The notes: generated by a model not told the origin, from the letters alone. A stretch of DNA of 64,000 bases from BP-191 sp035940575 (GCA_035940575.1 DASZER010000053.1:1-64000); one strand, 5' to 3'; positions 43,461 to 52,033 are shown, counted from the stretch's first letter. Translations and numbers: made by a program.

Positions 43461-45098
43461 GAGACCCAGGACGCCGCGCTCGCGGCGGACGGCGGCCTCG
43501 TACGACGCCACCTGCGCGTCGGCCCACGCGGCGTCGCGCCCGGTCTCGGCGGCGAGCAGCGCGGCCGCGCGCGGCGCGGCGGGCAGGGCGGCGTCGCGGG
43601 CGCGCAGCGCGAGCCGCGTACGCCGCGAGAACACGTCGTCCAGCGTCGCCGCGCCCTCGTGCCGGGCGGCGTACACGACCTCCGCCTCGACGTGGCACGC
43701 CGCGTCCGACAGCGGCGTCACGAGGCCCGTGTCGACCGCGAGCGCGACGACCGACGCGGCCGCCTCGCCGTGCTGGTGCACGAGCGTCTCCGCGAGCTCC
43801 TGGCCGCCGACACCGACGGACACGCACGCGGCCGCGACCTCGGCGACGACGTCCTCGTACGGCCGCGCGGAGCCGAGGTGGATCGAGTCCGTACGGCATG
43901 GCGCCCGCCGCCCGTCGCGCGACACGATCCGGTCCACGACGTCCTTCGCCATCCGGCGGTACGTCGTCAGCTTGCCGCCGGTGATCGTGAGCATCCCGCC
44001 GGGACCCTCGGACAGCGCGTGCCGCCGCGACATGTCGCTCATCGACTCGCCGTCGCCGCGCAGCAGCGGCCTGCAGCCCGCCCACGCGCCGACGACGTCG
44101 GAGGCCGAGAGCCCGAGCCGGAACAGCGCCTCCGCCGCCGACAGCACGTACGTCACGTCCTCCTCCTCGACGCCGACCGCGTCGAGGGGCCCGTCGTACG
44201 CCGTGTCGGTCGTGCCGAGGATCGTCTGCCGCCCCCACGGGATCGCGAACATGCTGCGCCCGTCGCCCTGCCGCGACGGCATCAGGATCGCGGTGCGGTC
44301 GAGCGGCACCCGCGACCGCGGCACGACGAGGTGCACGCCCTTGCTCGGCCGTACGAGCGGGACGTGGCCCGCGATCTCCTGGCCGAGCAGCGTGTCGACC
44401 CAGACGCCGGTGGCGTTGACGACGTGGCGGGCGCGGACGTCGTACGTCCCGCCGGCCAGCCTGTCGACGACGGTCACGCCGGCCGCGCGGCCGTCGCCGC
44501 CGACGAGCAGCGACGTCGCCTCGGTGTACGTCAGCACGACGGCGCCGAAGCGGCGCGCGGCGACGACGTTGGCGAGGACGAGGCGCGCGTCGTCGGTCGC
44601 GCAGTCGCCGTAGACGTACGCCCTGTCGAGGCCGCTCGACGCGAGCGCGGGCGCGCACTCCACGGCCTCGGCGGCGGTGCGCCGCTCGTGGCGGCGGACG
44701 TTGCGCCAGCCGGCCAGGACGTCGTACGTCGTCAGGCCGAGCCCGACGAGGCGCACCCGCTCGGTGTCGTCGAAGATCGGGTACAGGAAGTCCATCGGGC
44801 GGACGAGGTGCGGCGCGAGGCGCTGCAGCAGCTCGCGCTCGTTGACGCCTTCGTAGACGAGGCCGAAGTCGTAGTTCTCGAGGTAGCGCAGGCCGCCGTG
44901 GATGAGCTTGCTGGACTTGCTGGACGTGCCGCTCGCGAGGTCGCCGCGGTCCACGACGACGACCGAGAGCCCGCGCGACGCCGCGTCGAGGGCGACGCCC
45001 GCGCCGGTCGCGCCCGCGCCGACGACGAGCACGTCGACCTCGCCCGCGCACGCGTCCGCGACGTCGGCCGAGCGGTGCAGGACGGAGAACGGCCTCAC
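43458..45098 (-). CDS. glpD: Glycerol-3-phosphate dehydrogenase (FAD)
   Basis: A 546-residue flavoenzyme that oxidises glycerol 3-phosphate to dihydroxyacetone phosphate at the membrane. The FAD motif VLVVGAGATGAGVALDAASR begins near residue 21, followed by GTSSKSSKLIHGGLRYLE, and the C-terminal GGKLTTYRRMA motif is present. Length and motifs fit GlpD/GlpA. The GTG at 45098 overlaps the stop of the exonuclease gene upstream (GTGA). Confidence 0.95.
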   Translation of the reverse strand: MRPFSVLHRSADVADACAGEVDVLVVGAGATGAGVALDAASRGLSVVVVDRGDLASGTSSKSSKLIHGGLRYLENYDFGLVYEGVNERELLQRLAPHLVRPMDFLYPIFDDTERVRLVGLGLTTYDVLAGWRNVRRHERRTAAEAVECAPALASSGLDRAYVYGDCATDDARLVLANVVAARRFGAVVLTYTEATSLLVGGDGRAAGVTVVDRLAGGTYDVRARHVVNATGVWVDTLLGQEIAGHVPLVRPSKGVHLVVPRSRVPLDRTAILMPSRQGDGRSMFAIPWGRQTILGTTDTAYDGPLDAVGVEEEDVTYVLSAAEALFRLGLSASDVVGAWAGCRPLLRGDGESMSDMSRRHALSEGPGGMLTITGGKLTTYRRMAKDVVDRIVSRDGRRAPCRTDSIHLGSARPYEDVVAEVAAACVSVGVGGQELAETLVHQHGEAAASVVALAVDTGLVTPLSDAACHVEAEVVYAARHEGAATLDDVFSRRTRLALRARDAALPAAPRAAALLAAETGRDAAWADAQVASYEAAVRRERGVLGL

Positions 45099-45967
45099 GC
45101 CGGGCACACCCGCCGCAGCACGTCGAGCAGGCGGTTCAGCGGGCTGTCGAGGCCCCACCGGTCGGACAGCGCGACGAGGTCACTGGGCGAGCGGGGCGTG
45201 GCGCAGAGGGCGTCGTCGTAGTCCGGCAGCGGCACGTCGCGCGCCACCTCCACGACGGTCTTCGCCGCCTCGACGTACGCGCGCGCCGCCTGCACCTTCG
45301 GGGCGCCGCCCTCCGCGAGCATCGCGTCGACGGTGCCGTAACGAGTGACGAGCTGCGCGGCCGTCTTCTCGCCGATGCCGGGAACGCCCGGCAGCCCGTC
45401 GGACGGGTCGCCGCGCAGCAGCGCGAAGTCGGCGTAGGAGCGCCCGGGGATGCCGTACTTGTCGCGGACGAACGCCTCGTCGACCACGGCGAGGTTCGAC
45501 AGGCCCTTCTGCGTGTACAGCACGCGCACGCCGCGGGCGTCGTCCACGAGCTGGAACAGGTCGCGGTCGCCCGTCACGACCTCCACCGGGATCTCCGACG
45601 CGCAGGCGATCGTGCCGATCACGTCGTCGGCCTCGTAGCCGTCCGCGCCGAGGACCACGATGCCCATCGCCGCCAGCACCGCCTCGATGACGGGCACCTG
45701 CGGCGAGAGCAGGTCGGGCACCTCCTCGGTGTTGCCGGTGGCGACGCGGTGCGCCTTGTACGACGGCAGCAGCGACGTGCGGAACGCCGGCCGCCAGTCG
45801 TTGTCCATGCACGCGACGAGGTGCGTCGGGCGGCGCTGCTCGACGAGGCGGGCGATCATGTCGATCAGCCCGCGCACGGCGTTGACCGGCTCCCCGGCGG
45901 GGGAGCGCACCGAGTCCGGGACGCCGTAGAACGCCCGGAAGTACAGCGACGGCGTGTCCAGGACCAT
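45095..45967 (-). CDS. 5'-3' exonuclease (FEN/Pol I N-terminal type)
   Basis: A 290-residue nuclease. MVLDTPSLYFRAFYG, DNDWRPAFRTSLLPSYKAHR, GYEADDVIGTIA, VTGDRDLFQLVDD and GDPSDGLPGVPGIGEKTA are the standard metal-binding and helix-hairpin-helix motifs of stand-alone 5'-3' exonucleases. Such proteins remove RNA primers or flaps. The start is probably the ATG at 45967; TTG (45973) and GTG (45982) codons just upstream are in frame. Overlaps glpD. Confidence 0.88.
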   Translation of the reverse strand: MVLDTPSLYFRAFYGVPDSVRSPAGEPVNAVRGLIDMIARLVEQRRPTHLVACMDNDWRPAFRTSLLPSYKAHRVATGNTEEVPDLLSPQVPVIEAVLAAMGIVVLGADGYEADDVIGTIACASEIPVEVVTGDRDLFQLVDDARGVRVLYTQKGLSNLAVVDEAFVRDKYGIPGRSYADFALLRGDPSDGLPGVPGIGEKTAAQLVTRYGTVDAMLAEGGAPKVQAARAYVEAAKTVVEVARDVPLPDYDDALCATPRSPSDLVALSDRWGLDSPLNRLLDVLRRVCPA

Positions 45968-46028
45968 CCGCAACGAGCCCACCGCCGAAGACTCCCACGA
46001 CAGACCACCTCGACCCGTGGGAGACACC

Positions 46029-46442
46029 GTGGAAGGCATCGACAACGGCCGCAGGCTCGCGCTGGCGATCGGCGCGGCGTACGTGCTCGTGGGGCTGGTC
46101 GGCTTCGCCGTGACCGGCTTCGACGACTTCGCCGGGCCGACCGACGAGCGGCTGCTCGGCGTCTTCGGGCTCAACCCGCTGCACAACGTCGTGCACCTGC
46201 TGATCGGCTTCGGCGGGCTCGCGCTGTGGCGGCGCGTCGACACCGCGAAGGCGTACGGCGCCGCCCTCGTCGCCGGCTACGGCGCGACGTTCCTCTACGG
46301 CCTCGCCGTCTCGGGCAGGGACAACGCCGCGAACTTCCTGAGCATCAACGCCGCCGACAACGGCCTGCACCTCGTGTCCGCCCTCGCCGGCGTCGCGATC
46401 CTGATGCTGCTGCCGAAGCGGGCCACTACCCTGGCGGCATGA
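46029..46442 (+). CDS. DUF4383 membrane protein
   Basis: A 137-residue protein with four predicted membrane helices (LALAIGAAYVLVGLVGFAV, LLGVFGLNPLHNVVHLLIGF, AYGAALVAGYGATFLYGLAV, LVSALAGVAILMLL). The NPLHNVVHLLIG and NAADNGLH motifs are characteristic of DUF4383. Function unknown. A GTG at 46029 has GGGAGA five bases before it. Its stop overlaps the start of the M24 peptidase (ATGA). Confidence 0.85.
   Translation: MEGIDNGRRLALAIGAAYVLVGLVGFAVTGFDDFAGPTDERLLGVFGLNPLHNVVHLLIGFGGLALWRRVDTAKAYGAALVAGYGATFLYGLAVSGRDNAANFLSINAADNGLHLVSALAGVAILMLLPKRATTLAA
46427..46432 (+). promoter_or_regulatory. Leaderless -10 box TACCCT
   Basis: TACCCT six bases before the M24 peptidase ATG at 46439, inside the end of the DUF4383 gene; the peptidase may thus be made both by coupling and from its own promoter. 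Confidence 0.45.
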
Positions 46443-47545
46443 CGCTGTTCCCACCCGACCGCCTCGCCAGGGCGGCGTCCGTCGCGGGCGACGCCGGGCT
46501 CGACGCGCTCCTCGTCACGCCCGGCGCGGACCTGCGCTACCTGACCGGCTACGACGCGCTCCCGCTGGAGCGGCTGACCTGCCTCGTCGTGCCGCGCGAC
46601 GGCGCCGCGACGCTCGTCGTCCCGAACCTCGAACGCCCCCGCGCCGAGTCCTCTCCCGCAGGCGCCCTCGGCATCGAGATCGTGGGGTGGGACGAGACCG
46701 AGGACCCGTACGCCCTCACGGCCGGCCTGGTGAAGGGCGCCGAGCGCGTCGGCATCTCCGACCGCACCTGGCTGATGCACGCGCTGCGCTGGCGCGACGC
46801 GCTGCCCGACACCCGCCAGGAGCTCGCGGGCAGCGCCCTGCGCGCGCTGCGGATGCGCAAGACGGCCGAGGAGGTCGAGGCGCTGCGCGAGGCCGCGCGG
46901 ATCATCGACGGCGTCCAGGAGCAGATCCAGGGCATGCGCCTCGCCGGCCGCACCGAGCAGGAGGTCGGCCGCGACATCTCCGACGCGATCCTCGCGGGCG
47001 GCAACGTCCGGGTGAACTTCGTCATCGTCGGCTCGGGCCCCAACGGCGCCAGCCCCCACCACGACGTGGGCCCGCGCGTGATCGAGCGCGGCGACGCGGT
47101 GGTGTTCGACATCGGAGGGACGACGCCCGACGGGTACTGCTCGGACATCACGAGGACGTACGTCGTCGGGGAGGTGCCCGACGGGTTCGATCGCCTCTAC
47201 GCGGTCCTGCAGGAGGCGCAGGCCGCCGCGTGCGACGCCGTGCGCCCCGGCATCACGGGCGAGGCGCTCGACGCGGTCGCGCGCGACGTCATCGCCGATG
47301 CCGGCTACGGCGAGCACTTCGTCCACCGCACGGGCCACGGCATCGGGCTCGAGGAGCACGAGGAGCCGTACATCGTCGACGGCAACGCCGAGGCGTTGGA
47401 GCCGGGCATGGCGTTCTCGATCGAGCCGGGCATCTACCTCCCCGGCCGCTACGGCGCCCGCATCGAGGACATCGTCGTCTGCACCGACGACGGCGGCGAG
47501 CGCCTCAACCTCGTCACCCGCGACCTGCTCGTCCTGGAGGCCTAG
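46439..47545 (+). CDS. pepQ: M24 family aminopeptidase P-like (Xaa-Pro) peptidase
   Basis: A 368-residue pita-bread metallopeptidase. An N-terminal creatinase domain (PGADLRYLTGYDALPLERLT) is followed by the catalytic domain with VVFDIGGTTPDGYCSDITRT (two Asp ligands), HRTGHGIGLEEHEEP (His), FSIEPGIY (Glu) and IEDIVV (Glu). It should remove amino acids before proline or hydrolyse Xaa-Pro dipeptides. One base lies before the acyl-CoA dehydrogenase gene. The symbol is a family-level guess. Confidence 0.88.
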   Translation: MTLFPPDRLARAASVAGDAGLDALLVTPGADLRYLTGYDALPLERLTCLVVPRDGAATLVVPNLERPRAESSPAGALGIEIVGWDETEDPYALTAGLVKGAERVGISDRTWLMHALRWRDALPDTRQELAGSALRALRMRKTAEEVEALREAARIIDGVQEQIQGMRLAGRTEQEVGRDISDAILAGGNVRVNFVIVGSGPNGASPHHDVGPRVIERGDAVVFDIGGTTPDGYCSDITRTYVVGEVPDGFDRLYAVLQEAQAAACDAVRPGITGEALDAVARDVIADAGYGEHFVHRTGHGIGLEEHEEPYIVDGNAEALEPGMAFSIEPGIYLPGRYGARIEDIVVCTDDGGERLNLVTRDLLVLEA

Positions 47546-48679
47546 GTGATGACTCCGGAGGCCGAGGCGCTGCTCGACCTGACGCGCGAGCTCGCCGACA
47601 AGGAGCTGGCGCCGCGCGCGGCGGAGTTCGAGGAGCGCGGGGAGTTCCCGCGCGAGGTGTTCCGCACGCTCGGGCGCGCGGGGCTGCTCGGGCTGCCGTA
47701 CCCGGAGGCGTACGGCGGCGCGGATCAGCCGTACGAGGTCTACCTGCAGGTGCTCGAGACGCTCGCGTCGCGCTGGCTCGCGGTGGGCCTCGGCGTGAGC
47801 GTGCACACGCTCGCCTGCTTCCCGCTGTTCGCGTACGGCACCGAGGAGCAGCGGCAGAAGTGGCTGCCGGAGAGGCTCGGCGGCGAGCTGCTCGGCGCGT
47901 ACTGCCTCTCCGAGCCGGGCTCGGGCTCCGACGCGGCCGCGCTGTCGACGCGCGCGGTGCGCGAGGGCGACGAGTACGTCGTCAACGGCGTCAAGGCGTG
48001 GGTCACGCACGGCGGCGAGGCCGACTTCTACAACCTCATGGTCCGCACGTCCGACGACGGCGCGCGCGGCATCTCGACGCTGCTCGCGCCGTCGGACACG
48101 CCGGGCCTCAAGCCGGCCGCGCCCGAGCGCAAGATGGGCATGAAGTCGTCCACGACCGCGCAGGTCGTCCTCGACGACGCGCGGGTGCCGGCCGAGCGGC
48201 TCCTGGGGGAGGAGGGCGTCGGGTTCCGCATCGCGCTGTCGGCGCTCGACGGCGGCCGCCTCGGCATCGCCGCCTGCTCCGTCGGCCTCGCGCAGGGCGC
48301 GCTCTCGGCGGCGTTGGAGTACGCGAAGGTGCGCTCGCAGTTCGGCAAGGCGATCGTGGACTTCCAGGGCGTGGCGTTCATGCTCGCGGACATGGCGACG
48401 CAGGTGGAGGCGGCGCGCTCGCTGTACCTGTCCGCCGCGCGCAAGCGCGACGCGGGGGAGCCGTACGGCCGCGACGCCGCGATGGCGAAGCTGTTCGCGA
48501 GCGACACCGCGATGCGCGTCGCGACCGACGCGGTGCAGGTGCACGGCGGCTACGGCTACGTGGTCGAGTACCCCGTCGAGCGCTACATGCGCGAGGCGAA
48601 GGTGCTGCAGATCGTCGAGGGCACCAACCAGGTCCAGCGCCTCGTCATCTCCCGCAGCCTCGTCAAGGACGGGGTCTAG
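47546..48679 (+). CDS. Acyl-CoA dehydrogenase
   Basis: A 377-residue FAD enzyme of the acyl-CoA dehydrogenase fold, with CLSEPGSGSDAAAL, KAWVTHGGEADFY, YAKVRSQFGKAIVDFQ and HGGYGYVVEYPVERYMREAK motifs, and the end ILQIVEGTNQVQR seen as LQIVEGTNQVQRLVI. It introduces a double bond in acyl-CoA. Chain length is not visible; a short-chain role in the nearby lysine pathway is possible. Starts at GTG or the adjacent ATG. The stop shares a CTAG with the convergent methyltransferase. Confidence 0.93.
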   Translation: MMTPEAEALLDLTRELADKELAPRAAEFEERGEFPREVFRTLGRAGLLGLPYPEAYGGADQPYEVYLQVLETLASRWLAVGLGVSVHTLACFPLFAYGTEEQRQKWLPERLGGELLGAYCLSEPGSGSDAAALSTRAVREGDEYVVNGVKAWVTHGGEADFYNLMVRTSDDGARGISTLLAPSDTPGLKPAAPERKMGMKSSTTAQVVLDDARVPAERLLGEEGVGFRIALSALDGGRLGIAACSVGLAQGALSAALEYAKVRSQFGKAIVDFQGVAFMLADMATQVEAARSLYLSAARKRDAGEPYGRDAAMAKLFASDTAMRVATDAVQVHGGYGYVVEYPVERYMREAKVLQIVEGTNQVQRLVISRSLVKDGV

Positions 48680-49290
48680 TCGCCGACGACGGCGACGAGC
48701 ATCCCGTCCCAGCCCTTCACTCCGACCATCTGCAGGACGGTCGCCGCCAGCCTCGGCTGGCCCGCGACCCACTCCAGCGCCGCCCGCGTGCCGCGCGCGT
48801 TGTCGTCGTCGGGCGCCAGGATCGCGCCCTGCCGCACGACGTTGTCCAGCACGATCACCGTGCCGGGGCGCGACAGGCGCAGGGCCTCGGTGAGGTACGT
48901 CACGTTGCCCGGCTTGTCGGCGTCGACGAAGACGAGGTCGAACGGCCCCTCCAGCGTCGCGAGCGTCTCCGCGGCAGGGCCGACGAGGACGTCCGCGGGC
49001 AGGCCCTCGAGGTTGGCCCGGGCCACCGACGCGTGGTGCTCCGAGACCTCCAACGTCACGAGCGTGCCGCCGGGAGGCAGCGCGGAGGCGAGCCAGCGGG
49101 CGCTGTAGCCGGCCAGCGTGCCGACCTCGAGGACCCGCCGGGCGCCGGTGAGGCGGACGAGCAGGTGCAGCAGCTTGCCCTGCGGCGCGGACACCGCGAT
49201 GTCCGGCAGGTCGGCGGTCTCGACGTGCGGATCGTCCGGGATGAGCAGGTCCGTCACGAAGCGGTCGACGTCGGCCCAGGCGCTGTCCAT
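48676..49290 (-). CDS. SAM-dependent O-methyltransferase (COMT-like)
   Basis: A 204-residue class I methyltransferase of the O-methyltransferase family 3. SAM-binding motif RVLEVGTLAGYSARWLA, VTLEVSEHHASVARANLE, DLVFVDADKPGN and VLDNVVRQG (metal site) are all present. Substrates of this family are catechols or similar. The ATG at 49290 gives the normal length; the longer frame upstream is unsupported. Convergent with the acyl-CoA dehydrogenase. Confidence 0.88.
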   Translation of the reverse strand: MDSAWADVDRFVTDLLIPDDPHVETADLPDIAVSAPQGKLLHLLVRLTGARRVLEVGTLAGYSARWLASALPPGGTLVTLEVSEHHASVARANLEGLPADVLVGPAAETLATLEGPFDLVFVDADKPGNVTYLTEALRLSRPGTVIVLDNVVRQGAILAPDDDNARGTRAALEWVAGQPRLAATVLQMVGVKGWDGMLVAVVGD

Positions 49291-49531
49291 GTGCCCATTC
49301 AAGCCGTACGGCGTTCCTGCCGATGGGGACACTGTCCCGCCGACCACCGGCGGGGCGGGCGAGACACGAAGATCCGGGAAGTCCTCACCGACGCGGCGCT
49401 CCCACCCGAGCACCGCGCACGGAGACAATTCGGTCGCCTAGACGGCCCGGGGAGTGAGTGGCGAGACCGGCTCGTCCGAGCAACGGGCCCGGCGCATCCG
49501 CGCCGGTCCAGTACCTCGGACGGGAGCAGCA
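49291..49531. other. Gene-free 241-base divergent interval
   Basis: The space between the methyltransferase and the small exported peptide gene holds no credible frame. It contains another copy of CGAGACACG (49358-49366), the string found at two gene ends elsewhere in the window, and a TAGACG box near 49439 that may serve the downstream gene. Confidence 0.3.
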
Positions 49532-49753
49532 ATGAGCACCATCGCAGTGCGCAGGACGTCCGCCGTCCTGCTCGCCACGCTGCTTGCGGTCGTGGCCTGC
49601 TACACCGCGTTCGCGCGCGACGCGAAGGCGGCCGTACGACCGGCGCTCCCGAACGCCGCGTCCGAGGACCCGGGGAAGTCGCACGCCCCGGAGATCGCCT
49701 CGGGCGTGAAGTTCGTCAAGAACGCCGACGGGTCGGTCACCCAGACCCGGTAG
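49532..49753 (+). CDS. Small exported hypothetical protein
   Basis: A 73-residue protein. A hydrophobic N-terminal segment (SAVLLATLLAVVACYTAFA) is a signal or anchor with a possible lipobox VVAC; the remaining 45 residues are hydrophilic and end FVKNADGSVTQTR. GGGAGCAGC precedes the ATG. Not related to the leader-peptide array that follows. Function unknown. Confidence 0.6.
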   Translation: MSTIAVRRTSAVLLATLLAVVACYTAFARDAKAAVRPALPNAASEDPGKSHAPEIASGVKFVKNADGSVTQTR

Positions 49754-49811
49754 CACGGAGACGAGAGGGCTGCTCCGCGCGGGCGGCCCTCTCTCCGTGT
49801 CCGGGGGCCGC

Positions 49812-49817
49812 TACGCT
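49812..49817 (+). promoter_or_regulatory. Leaderless -10 box TACGCT
   Basis: TACGCT six bases before the Lrp-family GTG at 49824. Confidence 0.5.
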
Positions 49818-49823
49818 CGCGCC

Positions 49824-50264
49824 GTGGAGGAGACCGACGCCGAGATCGTCAGGCGGCTCGCGCGCGACGGGCGGATGAGCTTCACCGACCTCGCGAAGGC
49901 CACCGGCCTCTCCGTCTCGGCCGTCCACTCGCGGGTGCGCCGCCTCGAGCAGCGTGGCGTCATCAAGGGCTACCGCGCCGACCTCGACGCCGAGTCGCTG
50001 GACCTGGCGCTGACGGCGTTCGTCTCGATCAAGCCGATCGACCCGGCCGCGCCGGACGACGCTCCCGAACGTCTCGCGCACCTGTCGGCGATCGAGGCCT
50101 GCCACAGCGTCGCGGGCGACGAGTCGTACATCCTCAAGGTCCGCGTCGCGTCGCCGGCGGCGCTGGAGGCGTTGCTCCAGGAGATCCGCGGCGCCGCGAA
50201 CGTCAGCACGCGGACGACGGTCGTGCTCTCGACTCCGTACGAAGGCAGGCCGCCTCCGTTCTAG
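49824..50264 (+). CDS. Lrp/AsnC family transcription regulator
   Basis: A 146-residue regulator: winged helix in the first 60 residues (RMSFTDLAKATGLSVSAVHS) and an amino-acid-binding RAM domain after it (LTAFVSIKPIDP ... SVAGDESYILKVRVAS). Lrp proteins respond to amino acids such as lysine or leucine. It lies 6 kb from the lysine 2,3-aminomutase gene and directly before the leader-peptide array; control of either is possible but not shown. Confidence 0.92.
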   Translation: MEETDAEIVRRLARDGRMSFTDLAKATGLSVSAVHSRVRRLEQRGVIKGYRADLDAESLDLALTAFVSIKPIDPAAPDDAPERLAHLSAIEACHSVAGDESYILKVRVASPAALEALLQEIRGAANVSTRTTVVLSTPYEGRPPPF

Positions 50265-50320
50265 AACGGCGCCATCGGGGCTATCCTGCCTGAATCCCCT
50301 CGAAAGCCCCGGAGCCCCCC

Positions 50321-50485
50321 ATGAAGCGCACCCTGTCGCTCAAGCGCGAGAGCCTCGCCGTCCTCACCACCGAGGAGATGGCGCGCGTGTTCGCCGGCGA
50401 GAGCGAGCCGATGCCGACCCCGGCCGGGTTCACCCGCGGGATCGTCGGCTGCCTGACCCTGCCCGAGACCCGGTTCGCCTGCTAG
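50321..50485 (+). CDS. RiPP-like precursor, array peptide 1
   Basis: 54 residues. Leader MKRTLSLKRESLAVLTTEEM, cleavage region around VFAGES instead of a double Gly, and a core with two Cys (GIVGCLTLPETRFAC). GGAGCCCCCC lies before the ATG, and a TATCCT box stands 38 bases upstream, so this gene probably opens the array transcript. The core is Thr/Pro-rich and resembles array peptide 2. Confidence 0.7.
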   Translation: MKRTLSLKRESLAVLTTEEMARVFAGESEPMPTPAGFTRGIVGCLTLPETRFAC

Positions 50486-50509
50486 CCACCCCTCACCAAG
50501 GAGCCCCCC

Positions 50510-50674
50510 GTGAAGCGATCCCTGTCCCTCAAGCGCGAAGCCCTCGTGGCGCTGACGACCGACGAGATGACGTTCGTCGGCGCCGGCGAGTCCGGGCCGC
50601 AGCCGACCCCGCCGGTGTGGTTCACCAAGACGCTCGCCGCCACCGGCTGCGTCACCTCCCTGGCCGGCTGCTAG
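50510..50674 (+). CDS. RiPP-like precursor, array peptide 2
   Basis: 54 residues from a GTG preceded by AAGGAGCCCCCC. Leader MKRSLSLKREALVALTTDEM, then VGAGESGP and a core with two Cys (TGCVTSLAGC at the end). Same length as peptide 1 and the closest relative of it, including the GES segment at the expected cleavage site and a PTP motif after it. Confidence 0.7.
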   Translation: MKRSLSLKREALVALTTDEMTFVGAGESGPQPTPPVWFTKTLAATGCVTSLAGC

Positions 50675-50680
50675 AAGCCC

Positions 50681-50851
50681 GTGAAGCGCACCCTCTCGCT
50701 GCGGCGCGAGTCCCTCGCCGAGCTGTCCCAGGACCAGCTCGCCGGGGTCAACGGCGCCGCCGTCTCGCTCCCGAACGTCCTGTGCGCCGTGATCGAGCCG
50801 TCCGGCCAGTACCAGTGCACCTGGCAGCCCACCCGCTGCCTCTGCCCCTAG
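50681..50851 (+). CDS. RiPP-like precursor, array peptide 3
   Basis: 56 residues, starting six bases after peptide 2; no separate ribosome site of the array type is seen, so coupling is likely. Leader MKRTLSLRRESLAELSQDQL with VNGAA at the boundary. Core has four Cys (LPNVLC ... YQCTWQPTRCLCP) and ends in CP like peptide 5. Confidence 0.7.
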   Translation: MKRTLSLRRESLAELSQDQLAGVNGAAVSLPNVLCAVIEPSGQYQCTWQPTRCLCP

Positions 50852-50865
50852 GAGAGCCACGCCCC

Positions 50866-51063
50866 ATGAAGCGCAGCCTGTCCCTCAAGCGCGAGTCGCT
50901 CACCGCCCTCACCAGCGGCGAGCTCGGCTCCGTCGCTGGCGCCGCCCAGGCCGTCACGACCCCGGTGACGCAGTGCGCGCCGGTACGCACCCTCGACGTC
51001 GGCGAGTGCGCCGCGATCAGCGACGCGCACACCTGCGTCGACTGCCTCACCCGCTTCTGCTGA
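50866..51063 (+). CDS. RiPP-like precursor, array peptide 4
   Basis: 65 residues. Leader MKRSLSLKRESLTALTSGEL, boundary VAGAA, then a long core with five Cys (QCAPVRTLDVGECAAI, HTCVDCLTRFC). GGAGAGCC precedes the ATG. One of the two longest cores of the family. Confidence 0.72.
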   Translation: MKRSLSLKRESLTALTSGELGSVAGAAQAVTTPVTQCAPVRTLDVGECAAISDAHTCVDCLTRFC

Positions 51064-51076
51064 ACGGAGCCCCCTC

Positions 51077-51232
51077 GTGAAGCGCAGCCTCACCCTCAAG
51101 AGCGAGTCCCTGGCGGACCTCACCGCCGACGAGCTCGGCGACGTCCGCGGCGCCCAGGCGCTGCCGACGACGCCGGTCGGCGTGTGCGACCCGTTCGAGA
51201 CCCTCCGCGCCACCCGCTGTTTCTGCCCGTAG
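51077..51232 (+). CDS. RiPP-like precursor, array peptide 5
   Basis: 51 residues from a GTG with CGGAGCCCCCTC before it. Leader MKRSLTLKSESLADLTADEL, boundary VRGAQ, core of about 25 residues with three Cys, opening ALPTTPVGVC and closing TRCFCP. The TTPV motif also occurs in peptides 4 and 14. Confidence 0.7.
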   Translation: MKRSLTLKSESLADLTADELGDVRGAQALPTTPVGVCDPFETLRATRCFCP

Positions 51233-51254
51233 TCCCCACCCCCAAGGAGATCCG

Positions 51255-51419
51255 TTGAAGGAGCCCCGCCGTCTCTCGCTCGCGCGAGAGTCGCTCGTCG
51301 ACCTCACCCCGGCCGACCTCGCCGCCGTCCAGGGCGGCGTCCAGGCCATCACCAAGCAGCCGTGCACGTTCTCTGCGCTCTGCCAGATGACGTTCAACAC
51401 CTGCGACTGCGTCCAGTGA
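51255..51419 (+). CDS. RiPP-like precursor, array peptide 6 (TTG start)
   Basis: 54 residues read from TTG, with AAGGAGATCCG before it. The leader is a variant (PRRLSLARESLVDLTPADL) and the boundary VQGG is a clear double Gly. The core has four Cys (QPCTFSALC ... NTCDC). The stop overlaps the GTG of peptide 7 (GTGA). Confidence 0.65.
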   Translation: MKEPRRLSLARESLVDLTPADLAAVQGGVQAITKQPCTFSALCQMTFNTCDCVQ

Positions 51420-51589
51420 CCCGCCGCCTCTCGCTGAAGAGCGAGTCCCTGACCGAGCTGACGACCCAGGACCTGCGCGGCGTCGTCGGCGGCGCGCGCA
51501 TCCTCACCGACAAGATGACGGAGTGCCTCACGCCGATCATCGACCCGCCGAGCAACACGCACGTGTGCTCGGACGAGTGCTTCCTGTAA
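51416..51589 (+). CDS. RiPP-like precursor, array peptide 7
   Basis: 57 residues, translationally coupled to peptide 6. Leader MTRRLSLKSESLTELTTQDL, boundary VVGGA, core with three Cys (MTECLTPIIDPP ... HVCSDECFL). The leader here is the closest in the array to class I lanthipeptide leaders. Confidence 0.72.
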   Translation: MTRRLSLKSESLTELTTQDLRGVVGGARILTDKMTECLTPIIDPPSNTHVCSDECFL

Positions 51590-51620
51590 CGGGCACGCCC
51601 ACCGACCCGAGGAGAACGGC

Positions 51621-51809
51621 ATGAAGCGACACCTGACCCTGCACCGCGAGGCGCTCGCGGAGCTCACGTCCGACGAGCTCGGCAACGTCGCGGGCGGCGC
51701 CCAGACGGTGCAGGGCAACACCTGCCCGCTGCTCGCCTGCGTCACCGGCATCCTGTCGAACGACTGCGTGACCCACACCTGCTGTACCGGCTCCGCGTCC
51801 TGCTACTAG
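51621..51809 (+). CDS. RiPP-like precursor, array peptide 8
   Basis: 62 residues. Leader MKRHLTLHREALAELTSDEL, boundary VAGGA, then a core with six Cys: NTCPLLACVTGILSNDC, then a CC pair and SASCY. GAGGAGA precedes the ATG. Nearly the same core layout as peptide 9, with many Ser/Thr available for thioether formation. Confidence 0.75.
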   Translation: MKRHLTLHREALAELTSDELGNVAGGAQTVQGNTCPLLACVTGILSNDCVTHTCCTGSASCY

Positions 51810-51837
51810 CCGGCGCGCAGACCCCGAGGAGACACCG

Positions 51838-52023
51838 ATGAAGCGTTCCCTCTCGCTGCGCCGCGAGGCGCTCAGCGAGCTCACGTTCGACGAGCTCGGC
51901 CACGTCGCCGGCGGCGCCGCCACCGGCCAGGGCGCGACGTGCCCGTTGAAGTACTGCGTCACCGGCGTCGTCTCGAACGGCTGCGCCACCGACTCCTGCT
52001 GCACGGGCTCCGCGTCCTGCTAG
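51838..52023 (+). CDS. RiPP-like precursor, array peptide 9
   Basis: 61 residues, sister of peptide 8: leader MKRSLSLRREALSELTFDEL, boundary VAGGA, core ATCPLKYCVTGVVSNGC, then SCC and SASC, six Cys in the same places. GAGGAGA precedes the ATG. The pair looks like a recent duplication with drift in the core. Confidence 0.75.
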   Translation: MKRSLSLRREALSELTFDELGHVAGGAATGQGATCPLKYCVTGVVSNGCATDSCCTGSASC

Positions 52024-52033
52024 CGAGCACCGC

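Noticed and set aside
49532..49753. Sixteenth member of the peptide array
   Set aside because: It has a membrane signal instead of the shared leader and only one Cys, inside the hydrophobic segment.
46687..49878. 1063-codon plus-strand frame crossing peptidase, dehydrogenase and methyltransferase genes
   Set aside because: Shifted frame of real genes on both strands; no recognisable segment.
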